A DNA stretch of 64,000 nucleotides. It comes from a bacterium (lineage in GTDB: Bacteria; Verrucomicrobiota; Verrucomicrobiia; Limisphaerales; J093). Positions 37,182 to 46,694 of the stretch are shown here, piece by piece. The notes under the pieces were generated by a model. It saw nothing but the letters and a program-made list of their open reading frames with translations, was not told the DNA's origin and ran no database searches. The number at the start of each line of letters is the position of its first letter. The stretch's first letter is position 1. The stretch is from positions 31,896-95,895 of the forward strand of contig JAJXZJ010000069.1 in the NCBI GenBank assembly GCA_021780105.1, written 5' to 3'. The translations under genes were made by a program, and so were the position numbers.

Positions 37182-38255
37182 TCAATGCCCGGCGCCGGGA
37201 TGCACGACGCCATTTTGGTCGAAATGAATGGGCAGGATGCCGGGACGTTCGCGCCACGGCGCAGAATCGTCGCTGCCAAAGTAGGTGGACCACCACGCGC
37301 CACGAGTGTCCTGGAAGAAGACGTTGTGGCCGCCGTGCGGAATGGCTTCATAACGCGGGCCGTAGGGTCCGTAAATGTTGGTGGCAGTCGCGATGGCACA
37401 GCTATACCGGCCGTCGAAGTTTTCCGAGCAACAGAGATAGTAACGCCCGTTCGCTTTGAACAGATACATGCCCTCGTAGCCCACGTGATCGAACGAGTGC
37501 GGGCCGAAAATCTTTTCGCACAGGCTGGAGTGATGCTTCGGGTCGGGATCGGTCGTGCTGGTCCGCAACCAGTGATACGGCTCCGCAAGACCGCTCAGGT
37601 CCGGCTTCATGCGGGCGATTTTGCCGCTGTGCCAGAGGAAATAGACCTGGCCGTCGTCATCCTGAAAGAGCGACGCGTCAATCTCGTCGCCAAGGCGTTC
37701 GCCGGGCTGGACGTCCTCGTAAGGGCCTTCCGGTTTGCCGGTGGCACTTTTGAGCAGACCGCAGCCGGAAGTTTTCGCCGTGCCGTCCCAGCCGGGCATG
37801 CTGTAGGTCAGCCAGAACGTGCCCTTCAAATAATGGACCTCCGGCGCCCAGAGCGGCTTTTTGGCTTCGAGATATTTCTGGTGCCACGGACTGGCGCCGT
37901 ATTTCCACACGAAGCCCAGCGCGGTCCAGTTGGTGAGGTCCGGCGATTTCCAGAGCTTGATGCCCTGGTTGTCCGCCCAGAACGGCTCGACCGTGCCGGT
38001 CAGGTAGTAAGTGCCGTCGGGGCCAAGGCAGATGGACGTGTCGCGCAGCGGCGTGTCCATGAGCAGGCGCAGGCCGGGGAGTGTGTTGGCGGATTGAGCC
38101 GAGGCCGCCGGCGCTGACTGGGCCACCGCCGAACCGGGTGCGGTCATCATCGCCAGCGCGATCAATCCGATTGCGCGCAACCGGCCGGAAAACCGGGTGC
38201 CGGGCACGAGGCACGTCAGGACCACTCGCGTCCTCGCAAAGGCAAACTGGTTCAT
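37182..38255 (-). CDS. Secreted glycoside hydrolase family 43-like enzyme
   Basis: A 357-residue protein with an N-terminal signal (IGLIALAMMTAPGSAVAQ). The five-bladed propeller motifs are visible: catalytic-base Asp in PLRDTSICLGPDG, LWKSPDLTNWTALGFVW, PLWAPEVHYLKGTFWLTYS, the modulating Asp in GDEIDASLFQDDDGQVYFLW, and the probable acid Glu in GYEGMYLFKANGRYYL. Family 43 enzymes act on arabinan, xylan or galactan side chains. ATG at 38255 follows a promoter -10 by 7 bases. The secreted hydrolase gene follows 39 bases after its stop, so the two likely form an operon. Confidence 0.85.
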   Translation of the reverse strand: MNQFAFARTRVVLTCLVPGTRFSGRLRAIGLIALAMMTAPGSAVAQSAPAASAQSANTLPGLRLLMDTPLRDTSICLGPDGTYYLTGTVEPFWADNQGIKLWKSPDLTNWTALGFVWKYGASPWHQKYLEAKKPLWAPEVHYLKGTFWLTYSMPGWDGTAKTSGCGLLKSATGKPEGPYEDVQPGERLGDEIDASLFQDDDGQVYFLWHSGKIARMKPDLSGLAEPYHWLRTSTTDPDPKHHSSLCEKIFGPHSFDHVGYEGMYLFKANGRYYLCCSENFDGRYSCAIATATNIYGPYGPRYEAIPHGGHNVFFQDTRGAWWSTYFGSDDSAPWRERPGILPIHFDQNGVVHPGAGH

Positions 38256-38262
38256 GGAAGTC

Positions 38263-38290
38263 AGTGTAGTGGCCCGCGAATCCGAGGCAA
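38263..38290 (-). promoter_or_regulatory. Promoter of the GH43 gene
   Basis: On the minus strand TTGCCT (38285-38290), 16-base spacer, TACACT (38263-38268), with the ATG 7 bases later at 38255. It is back to back with the BlaI-type operator at 38306-38343. Confidence 0.45.
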
Positions 38291-38305
38291 TACGGAAACC
38301 GTTAA

Positions 38306-38343
38306 GACTACAACCGTAATCCTTACGGAGGATTACGACTGTA
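38306..38343. promoter_or_regulatory. BlaI/MecI-type operator region
   Basis: A large inverted repeat has perfect arms CGTAATCC (38315-38322) and GGATTACG (38330-38337). At its edges lie two imperfect copies of the BlaI/MecI operator TACAnnTGTA: TACAACCGTA (38309-38318) and TACGACTGTA (38334-38343). Each has one mismatch. It ends 4 bases before the ATG of the BlaI-like remnant, as expected for an autorepressed blaI promoter. Confidence 0.55.
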
Positions 38344-38347
38344 AACC

Positions 38348-38790
38348 ATGCCAACCATTCCCCGCATTTCCGAAACTGAGTGGGAGATCATGCGCGTCGT
38401 CTGGGCGCGGTCGCCGCTCACCGCCGCGGAACTGCGGTTTGTCTTCCTACATGAGTTCGCCCATTTGAAACGCCGCGACGTGGTGCTGAACCGGCTGACC
38501 ACCGCACTCCAGGTTCTCCACTGGTTCAACCCGCTCGTCTGGCTGGCGTTTGCCCGGATGCGCGCCGACCGCGAGCTGGCCTGCGACGCGCTGGCGCTGG
38601 CGTGCGCCGGCGAATCCGAGCGCCAGGCCTGCGGCGCGACCATCCTGCGGTTGCTCGAACAATTCACCCGGCCGGTCGCGGTGCCCGGCTTGGTGGGCAT
38701 TCTCGAAGACAAGCACCAGCTTCGACGGCGGATCGTGGCCATCGCGGGTTTTCGCCGGCCGTCGCGCTGGTCGGCGCTGGTATTCGCGTT
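38348..38790 (+). pseudogene. Fused remnant of a BlaI repressor and a BlaR1/M56 metallopeptidase
   Basis: The first 28 or so residues are a BlaI N-terminus (ISETEWEIMRVVWARSPLTAAEL, beginning the winged helix). The sequence then passes in frame into the middle of an M56 peptidase: FVFLHEFAHLKRRDVVLNRL with the HExxH zinc motif, VLHWFNPLVWLAFARMRADR and ELACDALAL. M56 similarity ends at about RPSRWSAL, where an antisense IS3 fragment begins. The rest of BlaI and the membrane N-terminus of BlaR1 are missing, consistent with one internal deletion. In intact operons the two proteins form an antibiotic- or stress-sensing repressor pair. This copy cannot work as such. Confidence 0.75.
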
Positions 38791-38989
38791 CCAGCTCGCT
38801 GGGCTTGCCAGTGGTGGCAACTGGCTGGGTATCCGGCCGGTTTTCTTGCTGGTGTCGCCAGGCCCGCAGGGTGTCGACGCTAACACCCAAATCACGGGCA
38901 ACGTCGCGGTAAGGTTTCCCGCTGGTCTGGGCCAGTTCCACCGCTTGTTGGCGAAAGGTGGCGTCATCGGGCTTGTGTGTTCGTGGCAT
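38774..38989 (-). mobile_element. IS3-family transposase OrfA fragment
   Basis: On the minus strand ATG at 38989 opens an OrfA-like N-terminus: TFRQQAVELAQTSGKPYRDV and ARDLGVSVDTLRAWRHQ (helix-turn-helix), up to SELEREYQR near 38774. There it breaks off into the reverse complement of the M56 gene. Only about 72 residues remain; the leucine zipper, OrfB and both IS ends are absent. The fragment marks the 3' edge of the truncated M56 gene. Confidence 0.75.
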
Positions 38990-39047
38990 AGGTCTTCGCT
39001 TTCTTTTCTACCACTCCGCGCCCGTGTCCGCAAAATCCAAGAAACCT

Positions 39048-39587
39048 CATACCCACGACAACGGACTGTTGAGCGATTGCGCGGCGGCGGGGGTGCGCAC
39101 GTACATTCCCGAGCGGAAGCAGAAGACCCGGTGCTGGACGGACAAGCCGCCGGCGCAGGCGGCGGCGTTCCGGGCCAATCGCCGGCGGGTGCGGGGAGCG
39201 CGCGGGCGACGGCTGAACCGGCGACGCAGTGAGGTGGTGGAACGGACCTTCGCGCACGTATGTGAGACGGGCGGCGGACGCCGGACCTGGCTGCGGGGGC
39301 TGGTGAATGTGACCAAGCTGCATCTGCTGAGGAGCGCGGCCTACAACCTGGGATTGCGGCTGCGCAAAGTGTGGGGGATGGGCAAGCCGCGGAGCTGGGA
39401 GGCGGGTTGGGCGGCGGCGGTGGCCGCGGCGGCGGCCCTTGGCGCTGCTTCCGGAGACGACCTGGACGCCTTGGGTGTGCGGACGACGGTCATGGGAGTC
39501 TTTCTGCTGTTCCTCATCGGGGCTCGTTCATCCGGACCCAGAGTCTTTGTTCTGTCTTCTGAGCTCCGGAAACAGGGGCTTTTTTGA
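39048..39587 (+). mobile_element. IS1182-family transposase C-terminal fragment
   Basis: The plus-strand frame resembles the C-terminal third of an IS1182-type DDE transposase: HDNGLLSDCAAAGVRTYIPE, ANRRRVRGARGRRLNRRR, VVERTFAHVCETGGGRRTWL (containing the last acidic catalytic residue) and NVTKLHLLRSAAYNLGLRLR. It stops at 39587 after a hydrophobic tail. The catalytic N-terminal part is missing, so it is inactive. Together with the IS3 fragment it shows that this 1.3-kb stretch has collected insertions. Confidence 0.75.
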
Positions 39588-39773
39588 CGGGCTGCTAGAC
39601 CAGGGGACCATCGAGGTCAGAACGGAGTGAAGAACGTTTTCCCGACCTCCGTGCGCAAACAGCAGGCGACATGCTCTCACTTCGTTGGGCCGGAGCTGAC
39701 CACCCGCCGGCGACAGTCACCTCCGGGGAAACCGCCCATCGGGCGCGATTTTGCGAAGCAGGATGGCACGGTG

Positions 39774-39801
39774 TTGACAACGTATGCTTATTGTTTACAT
39801 T
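39774..39801 (+). promoter_or_regulatory. Promoter of the PEP-CTERM gene
   Basis: TTGACA (39774-39779), 16-base spacer, TACATT (39796-39801), in an AT-rich patch unusual for this window. The ATG at 39812 is 10 bases beyond the -10 element. Confidence 0.6.
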
Positions 39802-39811
39802 TGTTACACGT

Positions 39812-40819
39812 ATGAAAAAGCCAACCCTTCGTCGCTCACCTCTCTCATTCGCGCTCAATATGATGCAACCTCGCGCACCCAGGCGTCGCCCCGCAGAAAC
39901 CGTCCCTGAGTCAACGTCAAACCCCAAGGCGTCTGGCCACCCAGCCGGCCGCATCGGTAGGCAGGCGGCCGTCGTGGTCGCTACGCTGGCGGTGGTTTCC
40001 CTGCCCGCCCGCGCGGCCTTCGTGATCACAGGGAACGCCGCGGACCAGACGACATTCATCAACATGATCAATGGCTACTCCACGGGCGGGGCCTGGTCGT
40101 TAAACATGGTCAATCAGCTCGTGTGGACCGCCAACGGCGGAGCCGTGGACTTCTTCGCCTCCCGACTCAACACGTTTAACGGCGACAACCTGAACAACCG
40201 CACCGTTGATGTGAAGCAGAACTATCCCGGCGTCTTGGTGGGGGCCTTCGGCCCACTCGCCGGTCAGCCCAACGGGACGCAACTGCTCGATCTCGGCGAC
40301 ATTCAGAAGTTTTCGCTGACCACGGCGGCCCAGCCGCTGCTGGATCTCCAGCCTTCCGTGATGATTCACGAACTGGGCGAGGTGTATCAGGATGGCGGCG
40401 CGGCTAATTTTAACAACGCGCATGTCTTCGGCGGAATCACCGAGGAAAACAGCCAGCTCGCGGCTTTGGGCAGCCGGGGCCAGCGTCAGACACCCGGCGA
40501 CCAGTTCACCGCGCTGGGCGGAAACCAGTGGCAACTCAAAATTCCATGGCGCGACGTGCCCAACAACAAACCGGGATGGGAAGTCATCACCGGCACCACC
40601 ACCGCAGGGATGTTTAACATTACCCAGATTGCGCCGGGCCTGGCGGAAACCGGCGCGACTTACGACGGCAGCAGGGATGACATCGCGATTGACAGCATTT
40701 ACTTCCAACCGGTTCCCGAGCCGCGGAATGCGGGCATGTTGTTCGGTCTTGGACTCCTGATTTTCGGCTGCGGCTGGTCTGTGCGTCAGCGCAGTAACCG
40801 GTTGCCAGCCGCAGCTTGA
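39812..40819 (+). CDS. PEP-CTERM sorting-signal exported protein
   Basis: A 335-residue protein. The N-terminus is unusually long (about 48 basic residues) before the hydrophobic signal AAVVVATLAVVSLPARAA (about 52-69). The C-terminus is a PEP-CTERM signal: PVPEP near residue 300, hydrophobic MLFGLGLLIFGCGWS, then Arg-rich RQRSNR. Exosortase removes such tails as proteins are delivered to the cell surface or extracellular matrix; no exosortase gene is in this window. The body contains IHELGEVYQDGG, which resembles a short metal-binding helix, but no catalytic assignment is possible. A start at the ATG of MMQPRAP (about residue 17) would shorten the odd N-terminus. Confidence 0.8.
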   Translation: MKKPTLRRSPLSFALNMMQPRAPRRRPAETVPESTSNPKASGHPAGRIGRQAAVVVATLAVVSLPARAAFVITGNAADQTTFINMINGYSTGGAWSLNMVNQLVWTANGGAVDFFASRLNTFNGDNLNNRTVDVKQNYPGVLVGAFGPLAGQPNGTQLLDLGDIQKFSLTTAAQPLLDLQPSVMIHELGEVYQDGGAANFNNAHVFGGITEENSQLAALGSRGQRQTPGDQFTALGGNQWQLKIPWRDVPNNKPGWEVITGTTTAGMFNITQIAPGLAETGATYDGSRDDIAIDSIYFQPVPEPRNAGMLFGLGLLIFGCGWSVRQRSNRLPAAA

Positions 40820-41328
40820 CCGCATCACCGGCGCTTCAGCATATGGGGCGCCTCCGTGGGTTGTTATGACCGCGTTCAGGCATTCGCCGAGGGCGCCGCG
40901 CGGTCGCGCCGATCCACCGTGCTGCAAAGGGAGGCGGGACTCCCTCGACTGCCGACACGCTGATTCACGTCTTGCGCTCGCGCCAGCCCGGCTTGACGCA
41001 CGGCGGCCGTCCGACGCTCGCGCATCGTCTTGGGTCACGCGCGTTCCCTCGCAGCCTGACGCCGACGCTTCCGTGAGACCGGCTTCCGCCGGCAAGGCTG
41101 GATCCACCGGAGGCCGTCTCCCCGTGTGTATCCTGATATTTCACGTTGAGGGATGTTCCCTGCCCCGCCCCGCGAATCGTTCTCCCCGCGGGCATTCTTC
41201 GGTTCTGCTTGTGAACCGATTCGCACAGCAGGTTCTTGTTGCGCCGGTGCCGTGGACTGGCAAGATTCCGGCAACTCCGGCGGTTGTCCGCTTACCGAGA
41301 GAAGGTGGCGGTCACTGCCAGCAAGATC
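40820..41328. other. Intergenic region with a REP-like hairpin
   Basis: No gene is supported. CCGGC, TTCC, GCCGG (about 41079-41092) lies in a stretch (GAGACCGGCTTCCGCCGGC) resembling the REP-like units near the RAYT gene. The long frames on both strands lack ribosome sites and family similarity. Confidence 0.35.
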
Positions 41329-42684
41329 ATGGACAGCAGTTGCTCTGGTTTGCCGGTGTCTGCATCAACGTTGAACACGTGGTTTGCGTTACGTGAGCGC
41401 GGCACCACCTGCCAGCGCGAACTCGTCGCTGGGCTGGCGACGTTCATGACCATGGCCTACATCATCTTCGTCAATCCAGCGGTGCTCGCCGGCGCGGGAA
41501 TGCCGGCCGCCGCCGTGATTGCCGCCACCTGCCTGGGCGCGGCGCTCCCGACGCTGGCGATGGGATTCTGGGCCAACTACCCGTTCGCGCTGGCGAGCGG
41601 CATGGGCCTGAACGCGGCACTCGTTGCCGCCGCGACCCAGCCCGACCTGACCTGGCAGACCATGATGGGCGTGATCGTGGTCGAAGGCGCGCTGGTCACC
41701 CTGTTTGTCCTCACCGGCGTCCGCGAAGCCGTCATGCAGGCAATCCCCATGAACCTGAAGCGCGCCATCGGCGCGGGGATCGGATTGTTCATCGCGTTTC
41801 TCGGCCTGCAACAAATGGGCTGGGTGGTGAAGGGCGCAGGCGGCGCGCTGCTTGCACAGGGCGATTTTGCGGCGAAACCCACGCTGGCAGCCACCGCCGG
41901 TGTGGCCCTGCTGGTCACGCTGCTGGCCTGCCGGGTCCGCGGCGCCATTTTGCTTGGCATCCTCGGCACCGCCATACTCGCCGGCATTGGCGACGCGCTG
42001 GCGCCGGGTGCCGCACGGCTCGTGCATCTGCCGGATCACCTCGTCGCGCTGCCGGATTTTTCCACGTTTGGCCACGCCGACGTGCGCGGCGCGCTCCGGC
42101 CGGCGTTGATCGGCACGATCTTCGCCTTCATGATCACGGACTTCTTCGACACCATGGGCACCGTGATCGGCATCGGCGGCCAGGCTGGTTTCCTGGACGC
42201 GCGCGGTAACCTGCCCCGGCTCAAACGCGTGCTGCTGGTGGACTCGCTCGCCGCCGTCTGGGGCGGATGGTGCGGGGCCAGCTCCGTCACCACCTACGTC
42301 GAGAGTGCCGCCGGCGTCAGCGAAGGCGGCCGCACCGGGCTGGTTTCCGTCGTCGTAGGCTTGTTGTTCCTTCTGGCCATGTTTTTCTCGCCGTTGATCG
42401 GCACAGTGCCGGCCGTGGCCACCGCGCCGGCGTTGTTGGTCGTGGGCTTTCTGATGGTTAGCGTCGTCCGCGAAATGGACCTGTCCACCGCCGAGGACGG
42501 CCTGCCGGCGTTTCTCACGCTGCTGGTGATTCCGATGACGCAAAGCATCTCCTGCGGCATCGGCGTGGGCTTCATCGCCCAGGTCGTGGTGAAGGTGCTG
42601 CGCGGACATGGGCGCGAAATTTCGCCGTGGCTTTACGCCATTGCCGCGTTGTTCGCGTTGAGCTTCGCGTTCGGAAAAAGCTGA
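41329..42684 (+). CDS. NCS2-family purine permease (AzgA/GhxP type)
   Basis: A 451-residue inner-membrane transporter for adenine, guanine or hypoxanthine. AzgA-group motifs: LATFMTMAYIIFVNPAVLAG in the first segment, GMGLNAALVAA, GAGIGLFIAFLGLQ, FMITDFFDTMGTVIGIGGQAG with the substrate-site Asp residues, and SSVTTYVESAAGVSEGGRTG. About 12-14 membrane segments are expected. The start is uncertain: ATG at 41329 is used, but conserved sequence begins only near ALRERGTTCQRELVAG (residue about 24), so a later TTG start is possible. dtd follows 3 bases after the stop. Confidence 0.9.
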   Translation: MDSSCSGLPVSASTLNTWFALRERGTTCQRELVAGLATFMTMAYIIFVNPAVLAGAGMPAAAVIAATCLGAALPTLAMGFWANYPFALASGMGLNAALVAAATQPDLTWQTMMGVIVVEGALVTLFVLTGVREAVMQAIPMNLKRAIGAGIGLFIAFLGLQQMGWVVKGAGGALLAQGDFAAKPTLAATAGVALLVTLLACRVRGAILLGILGTAILAGIGDALAPGAARLVHLPDHLVALPDFSTFGHADVRGALRPALIGTIFAFMITDFFDTMGTVIGIGGQAGFLDARGNLPRLKRVLLVDSLAAVWGGWCGASSVTTYVESAAGVSEGGRTGLVSVVVGLLFLLAMFFSPLIGTVPAVATAPALLVVGFLMVSVVREMDLSTAEDGLPAFLTLLVIPMTQSISCGIGVGFIAQVVVKVLRGHGREISPWLYAIAALFALSFAFGKS

Positions 42685-42687
42685 CCC

Positions 42688-43140
42688 ATGCGCGCCGTCA
42701 TCCAACGCGTGGCCCACGCCTCGGTCAGCATCGGCGGCAAGATTACTGCTGCCATCGGCCGCGGACTGCTGGTGCTCGTGGCGGTGGAGGACGCCGACAC
42801 GGCCGGGGACATTGCGTGGCTCGGCGGCAAGCTTGCCCGTCTGCGCATCTTCAACGACGACCAAGGCTTGATGAACCGCTCGGTGCAGGACGTGGGCGGC
42901 GAAATGCTCGTCGTCAGCCAGTTCACGCTCTTCGCCAGCACGCACAAGGGCAACCGCCCCTCTTACAGCCGCGCGGCAAAACCCGAAACCGCCGTGCCGC
43001 TTTACGAGGCGTTCGTCCGTCAACTGACCGCGGACTTTGGCCGGCCGGTCGCCACCGGCGAGTTCGGCGCGGACATGCAGGTCGCCCTGGTCAACGACGG
43101 TCCGGTGACCATCATCATGGACACCAAAAGCCGTGAATAA
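42688..43140 (+). CDS. dtd: D-aminoacyl-tRNA deacylase
   Basis: A 150-residue enzyme that removes D-amino acids from mischarged tRNA. Family landmarks: MRAVIQRVAHASVSIGGK, the active-site SQFTLFAST near residue 78, GNRPSYSRAA, and the Gly-cisPro region NDGPVTIIMDT near residue 136. The ATG lies 3 bases after the purine permease stop, so the two are in one transcript. The following small gene starts within its last 8 bases. Confidence 0.96.
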   Translation: MRAVIQRVAHASVSIGGKITAAIGRGLLVLVAVEDADTAGDIAWLGGKLARLRIFNDDQGLMNRSVQDVGGEMLVVSQFTLFASTHKGNRPSYSRAAKPETAVPLYEAFVRQLTADFGRPVATGEFGADMQVALVNDGPVTIIMDTKSRE

Positions 43141-43327
43141 GCCCGCGCCAGTTCCGCCGGAAGTCCAGGCCAAGGCCGACAACGCGCGGCAACTCATCTT
43201 CTTCATCGTCGTTGCGGCATTCCTCCTGAACGTCCTGCTGTTCTTGTTGAGCGGCCGCCCGCACAAGCCGCAACCACCACAGCCGGCGCCCACTTCGCAG
43301 CAGCCTCCCGCGCCGACCAACCGCTGA
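43133..43327 (+). CDS. Small single-pass membrane protein
   Basis: A 64-residue protein starting with GTG at 43133, overlapping dtd by 8 bases. One membrane segment (LIFFIVVAAFLLNVLLFLL, about residues 21-39) is followed by a Pro/Gln-rich tail (KPQPPQPAPTSQQPPAP). The overlap and the well-formed membrane segment favour a real gene. The family and function are unknown. Confidence 0.55.
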   Translation: MNKPAPVPPEVQAKADNARQLIFFIVVAAFLLNVLLFLLSGRPHKPQPPQPAPTSQQPPAPTNR

Positions 43328-43341
43328 CGCCGCCGCCGCGC

Positions 43342-44604
43342 TCAGGCCCGGTACGGAATCGTCAACGGTCCCTGCGGCAGCACCGCCACCCGCGCGCCTG
43401 GGCCCAGCCTCGCCAACGTTTCCCGCACCGCTTCACCGATGTCGTGGCACGGCGTCAAATGTGCGGCCCGGACCGCTTCGTCTGGCAGCACGCTGTAAAC
43501 CTGCACCTCGGCGCGCCGCTGAATGAGCGCCTGGGCCTGCACCTGCCACTGCTCCGGCTGCGTGACGCCCGCCGCAGCCAGCCGCACCAGCGCGTCCTCC
43601 GGGCTTGCCGCCGCGCGCAACATGCCGTCAAACGGACTGCCCGCCGGCACGCCTTCGCGGCACTCGCAGGCGAGGATCAGCGTGCCGCCCGGCTTCAAAA
43701 TCCGCGCCCCGGCAGTCATGCCTTTGACACCCTGATACAAATTTGAATCCAACGGATGTCCGCTGTTCGTCGTTACCACCAGATCGAACGGCGCCGCGAC
43801 CGACTGCATCGCCGAGCGCCGGACGAACTCCGTGCCAACGCGGTGGGCGGCGATCAAATCGCCCGCAAACACGCGGGTGATCTGCCGCTGGTCGTTGAGC
43901 GTCACGTTAAGCAAAAAGCTCGGCCCGACGCGCAGCGCCAGGTCGCGCAATTCCTCCCAGAGCGGATTGCCCTCGGTCACGCCGAACGTGGCGTGCGGGT
44001 CGCCGATGTTCCGGGTGCCGTGGTTGCTCATCACCGTGCGCAAGCCGGCACAACCGGGGAAAATACCCTTCGGCCCGCCGCTGAAACCGGCGAAGAAATG
44101 CGGCTCGATGAAGCCGGTCACGATCCGCACGTCCGCTTCGACGACGTGGCGGTTCACCAGCGCCGGCACGCCGTCACGCGTCGTGCCGACCGCCACCAGC
44201 GTGGCGTCGTCCTGGCAATCGTGATTCAGCACGCGGTAGCGCGCCGTCACCGCGGTTGTCAACATCGCATCCAGCTCGGCAGGTGTGTTCGGCCGGTGCG
44301 TGCCGGTGGAGTTCAACAAAGTGATGCGCTCGGCGGGCACCGCGTCCAATTCCGCCAGCAGCCAGGGAATGAGCCGCTGATTCGGCGTGGCGCGGGTGCC
44401 GTCGGTAAAAATGACGCACACACGATCGGTGGGCTTGACGATTTCACGCAGCGGCTGCGCTCCAATTGGCGCGCGCAGCGCGGCGACCACCGCCGCCCGC
44501 TCGTCCGCCAAGCCCGGCTGTGGCGTCGGTTCAATGACCGTCGTCTGGCCGTCGGGAAACTCGACCGGCAGCCAGCCCTGACCGTAAGCGAGGCGAACCT
44601 TCAT
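43342..44604 (-). CDS. larA-like: LarA-like nickel-pincer racemase family protein
   Basis: A 420-residue member of the lactate racemase family, whose founder uses a nickel-pincer nucleotide cofactor. The residues known to matter in LarA have counterparts: Asp68 in FTDGTRATP, His103 in GTHRPN, Lys in FSGGPKGIFPG and His in MSNHGTRN. The genes that make the cofactor (larB, larC, larE) are not in this window, and many family members act on substrates other than lactate, so the substrate is open. ATG at 44604 is preceded by TTGGCG-N16-TAGATT. It converges on the small membrane gene with a 14-base gap. Confidence 0.85.
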   Translation of the reverse strand: MKVRLAYGQGWLPVEFPDGQTTVIEPTPQPGLADERAAVVAALRAPIGAQPLREIVKPTDRVCVIFTDGTRATPNQRLIPWLLAELDAVPAERITLLNSTGTHRPNTPAELDAMLTTAVTARYRVLNHDCQDDATLVAVGTTRDGVPALVNRHVVEADVRIVTGFIEPHFFAGFSGGPKGIFPGCAGLRTVMSNHGTRNIGDPHATFGVTEGNPLWEELRDLALRVGPSFLLNVTLNDQRQITRVFAGDLIAAHRVGTEFVRRSAMQSVAAPFDLVVTTNSGHPLDSNLYQGVKGMTAGARILKPGGTLILACECREGVPAGSPFDGMLRAAASPEDALVRLAAAGVTQPEQWQVQAQALIQRRAEVQVYSVLPDEAVRAAHLTPCHDIGEAVRETLARLGPGARVAVLPQGPLTIPYRA

Positions 44605-44619
44605 GCAGCAACTCGGCGA

Positions 44620-44647
44620 AATCTACGCACCCGGCTGACCACGCCAA
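44620..44647 (-). promoter_or_regulatory. Promoter of the larA-like gene
   Basis: Minus strand: TTGGCG (44642-44647), 16-base spacer, TAGATT (44620-44625), 15 bases before the ATG. Confidence 0.4.
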
Positions 44648-44686
44648 GCAAGATTGAGACCGGACCTTGCATTAGCGGCAGAGACC

Positions 44687-46630
<1,944 letters not shown>

Positions 46631-46639
46631 AGGGGCCGG

Positions 46640-46668
46640 ATGTAACAAAGCGCGGCGCGTCCGCGCAA
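46640..46668 (-). promoter_or_regulatory. Promoter of the ABC-F gene
   Basis: Minus strand: TTGCGC (46663-46668), 17-base spacer, TTACAT (46640-46645), 9 bases before the GTG at 46630. Confidence 0.4.
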
Positions 46669-46694
46669 GCGGGAAGCCGGTCAAAATCGGGCGT

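Noticed and set aside
43133..43327. Calling the small membrane protein a toxin or a secretion subunit
   Set aside because: One membrane segment and a Pro-rich tail are not enough to assign a function.
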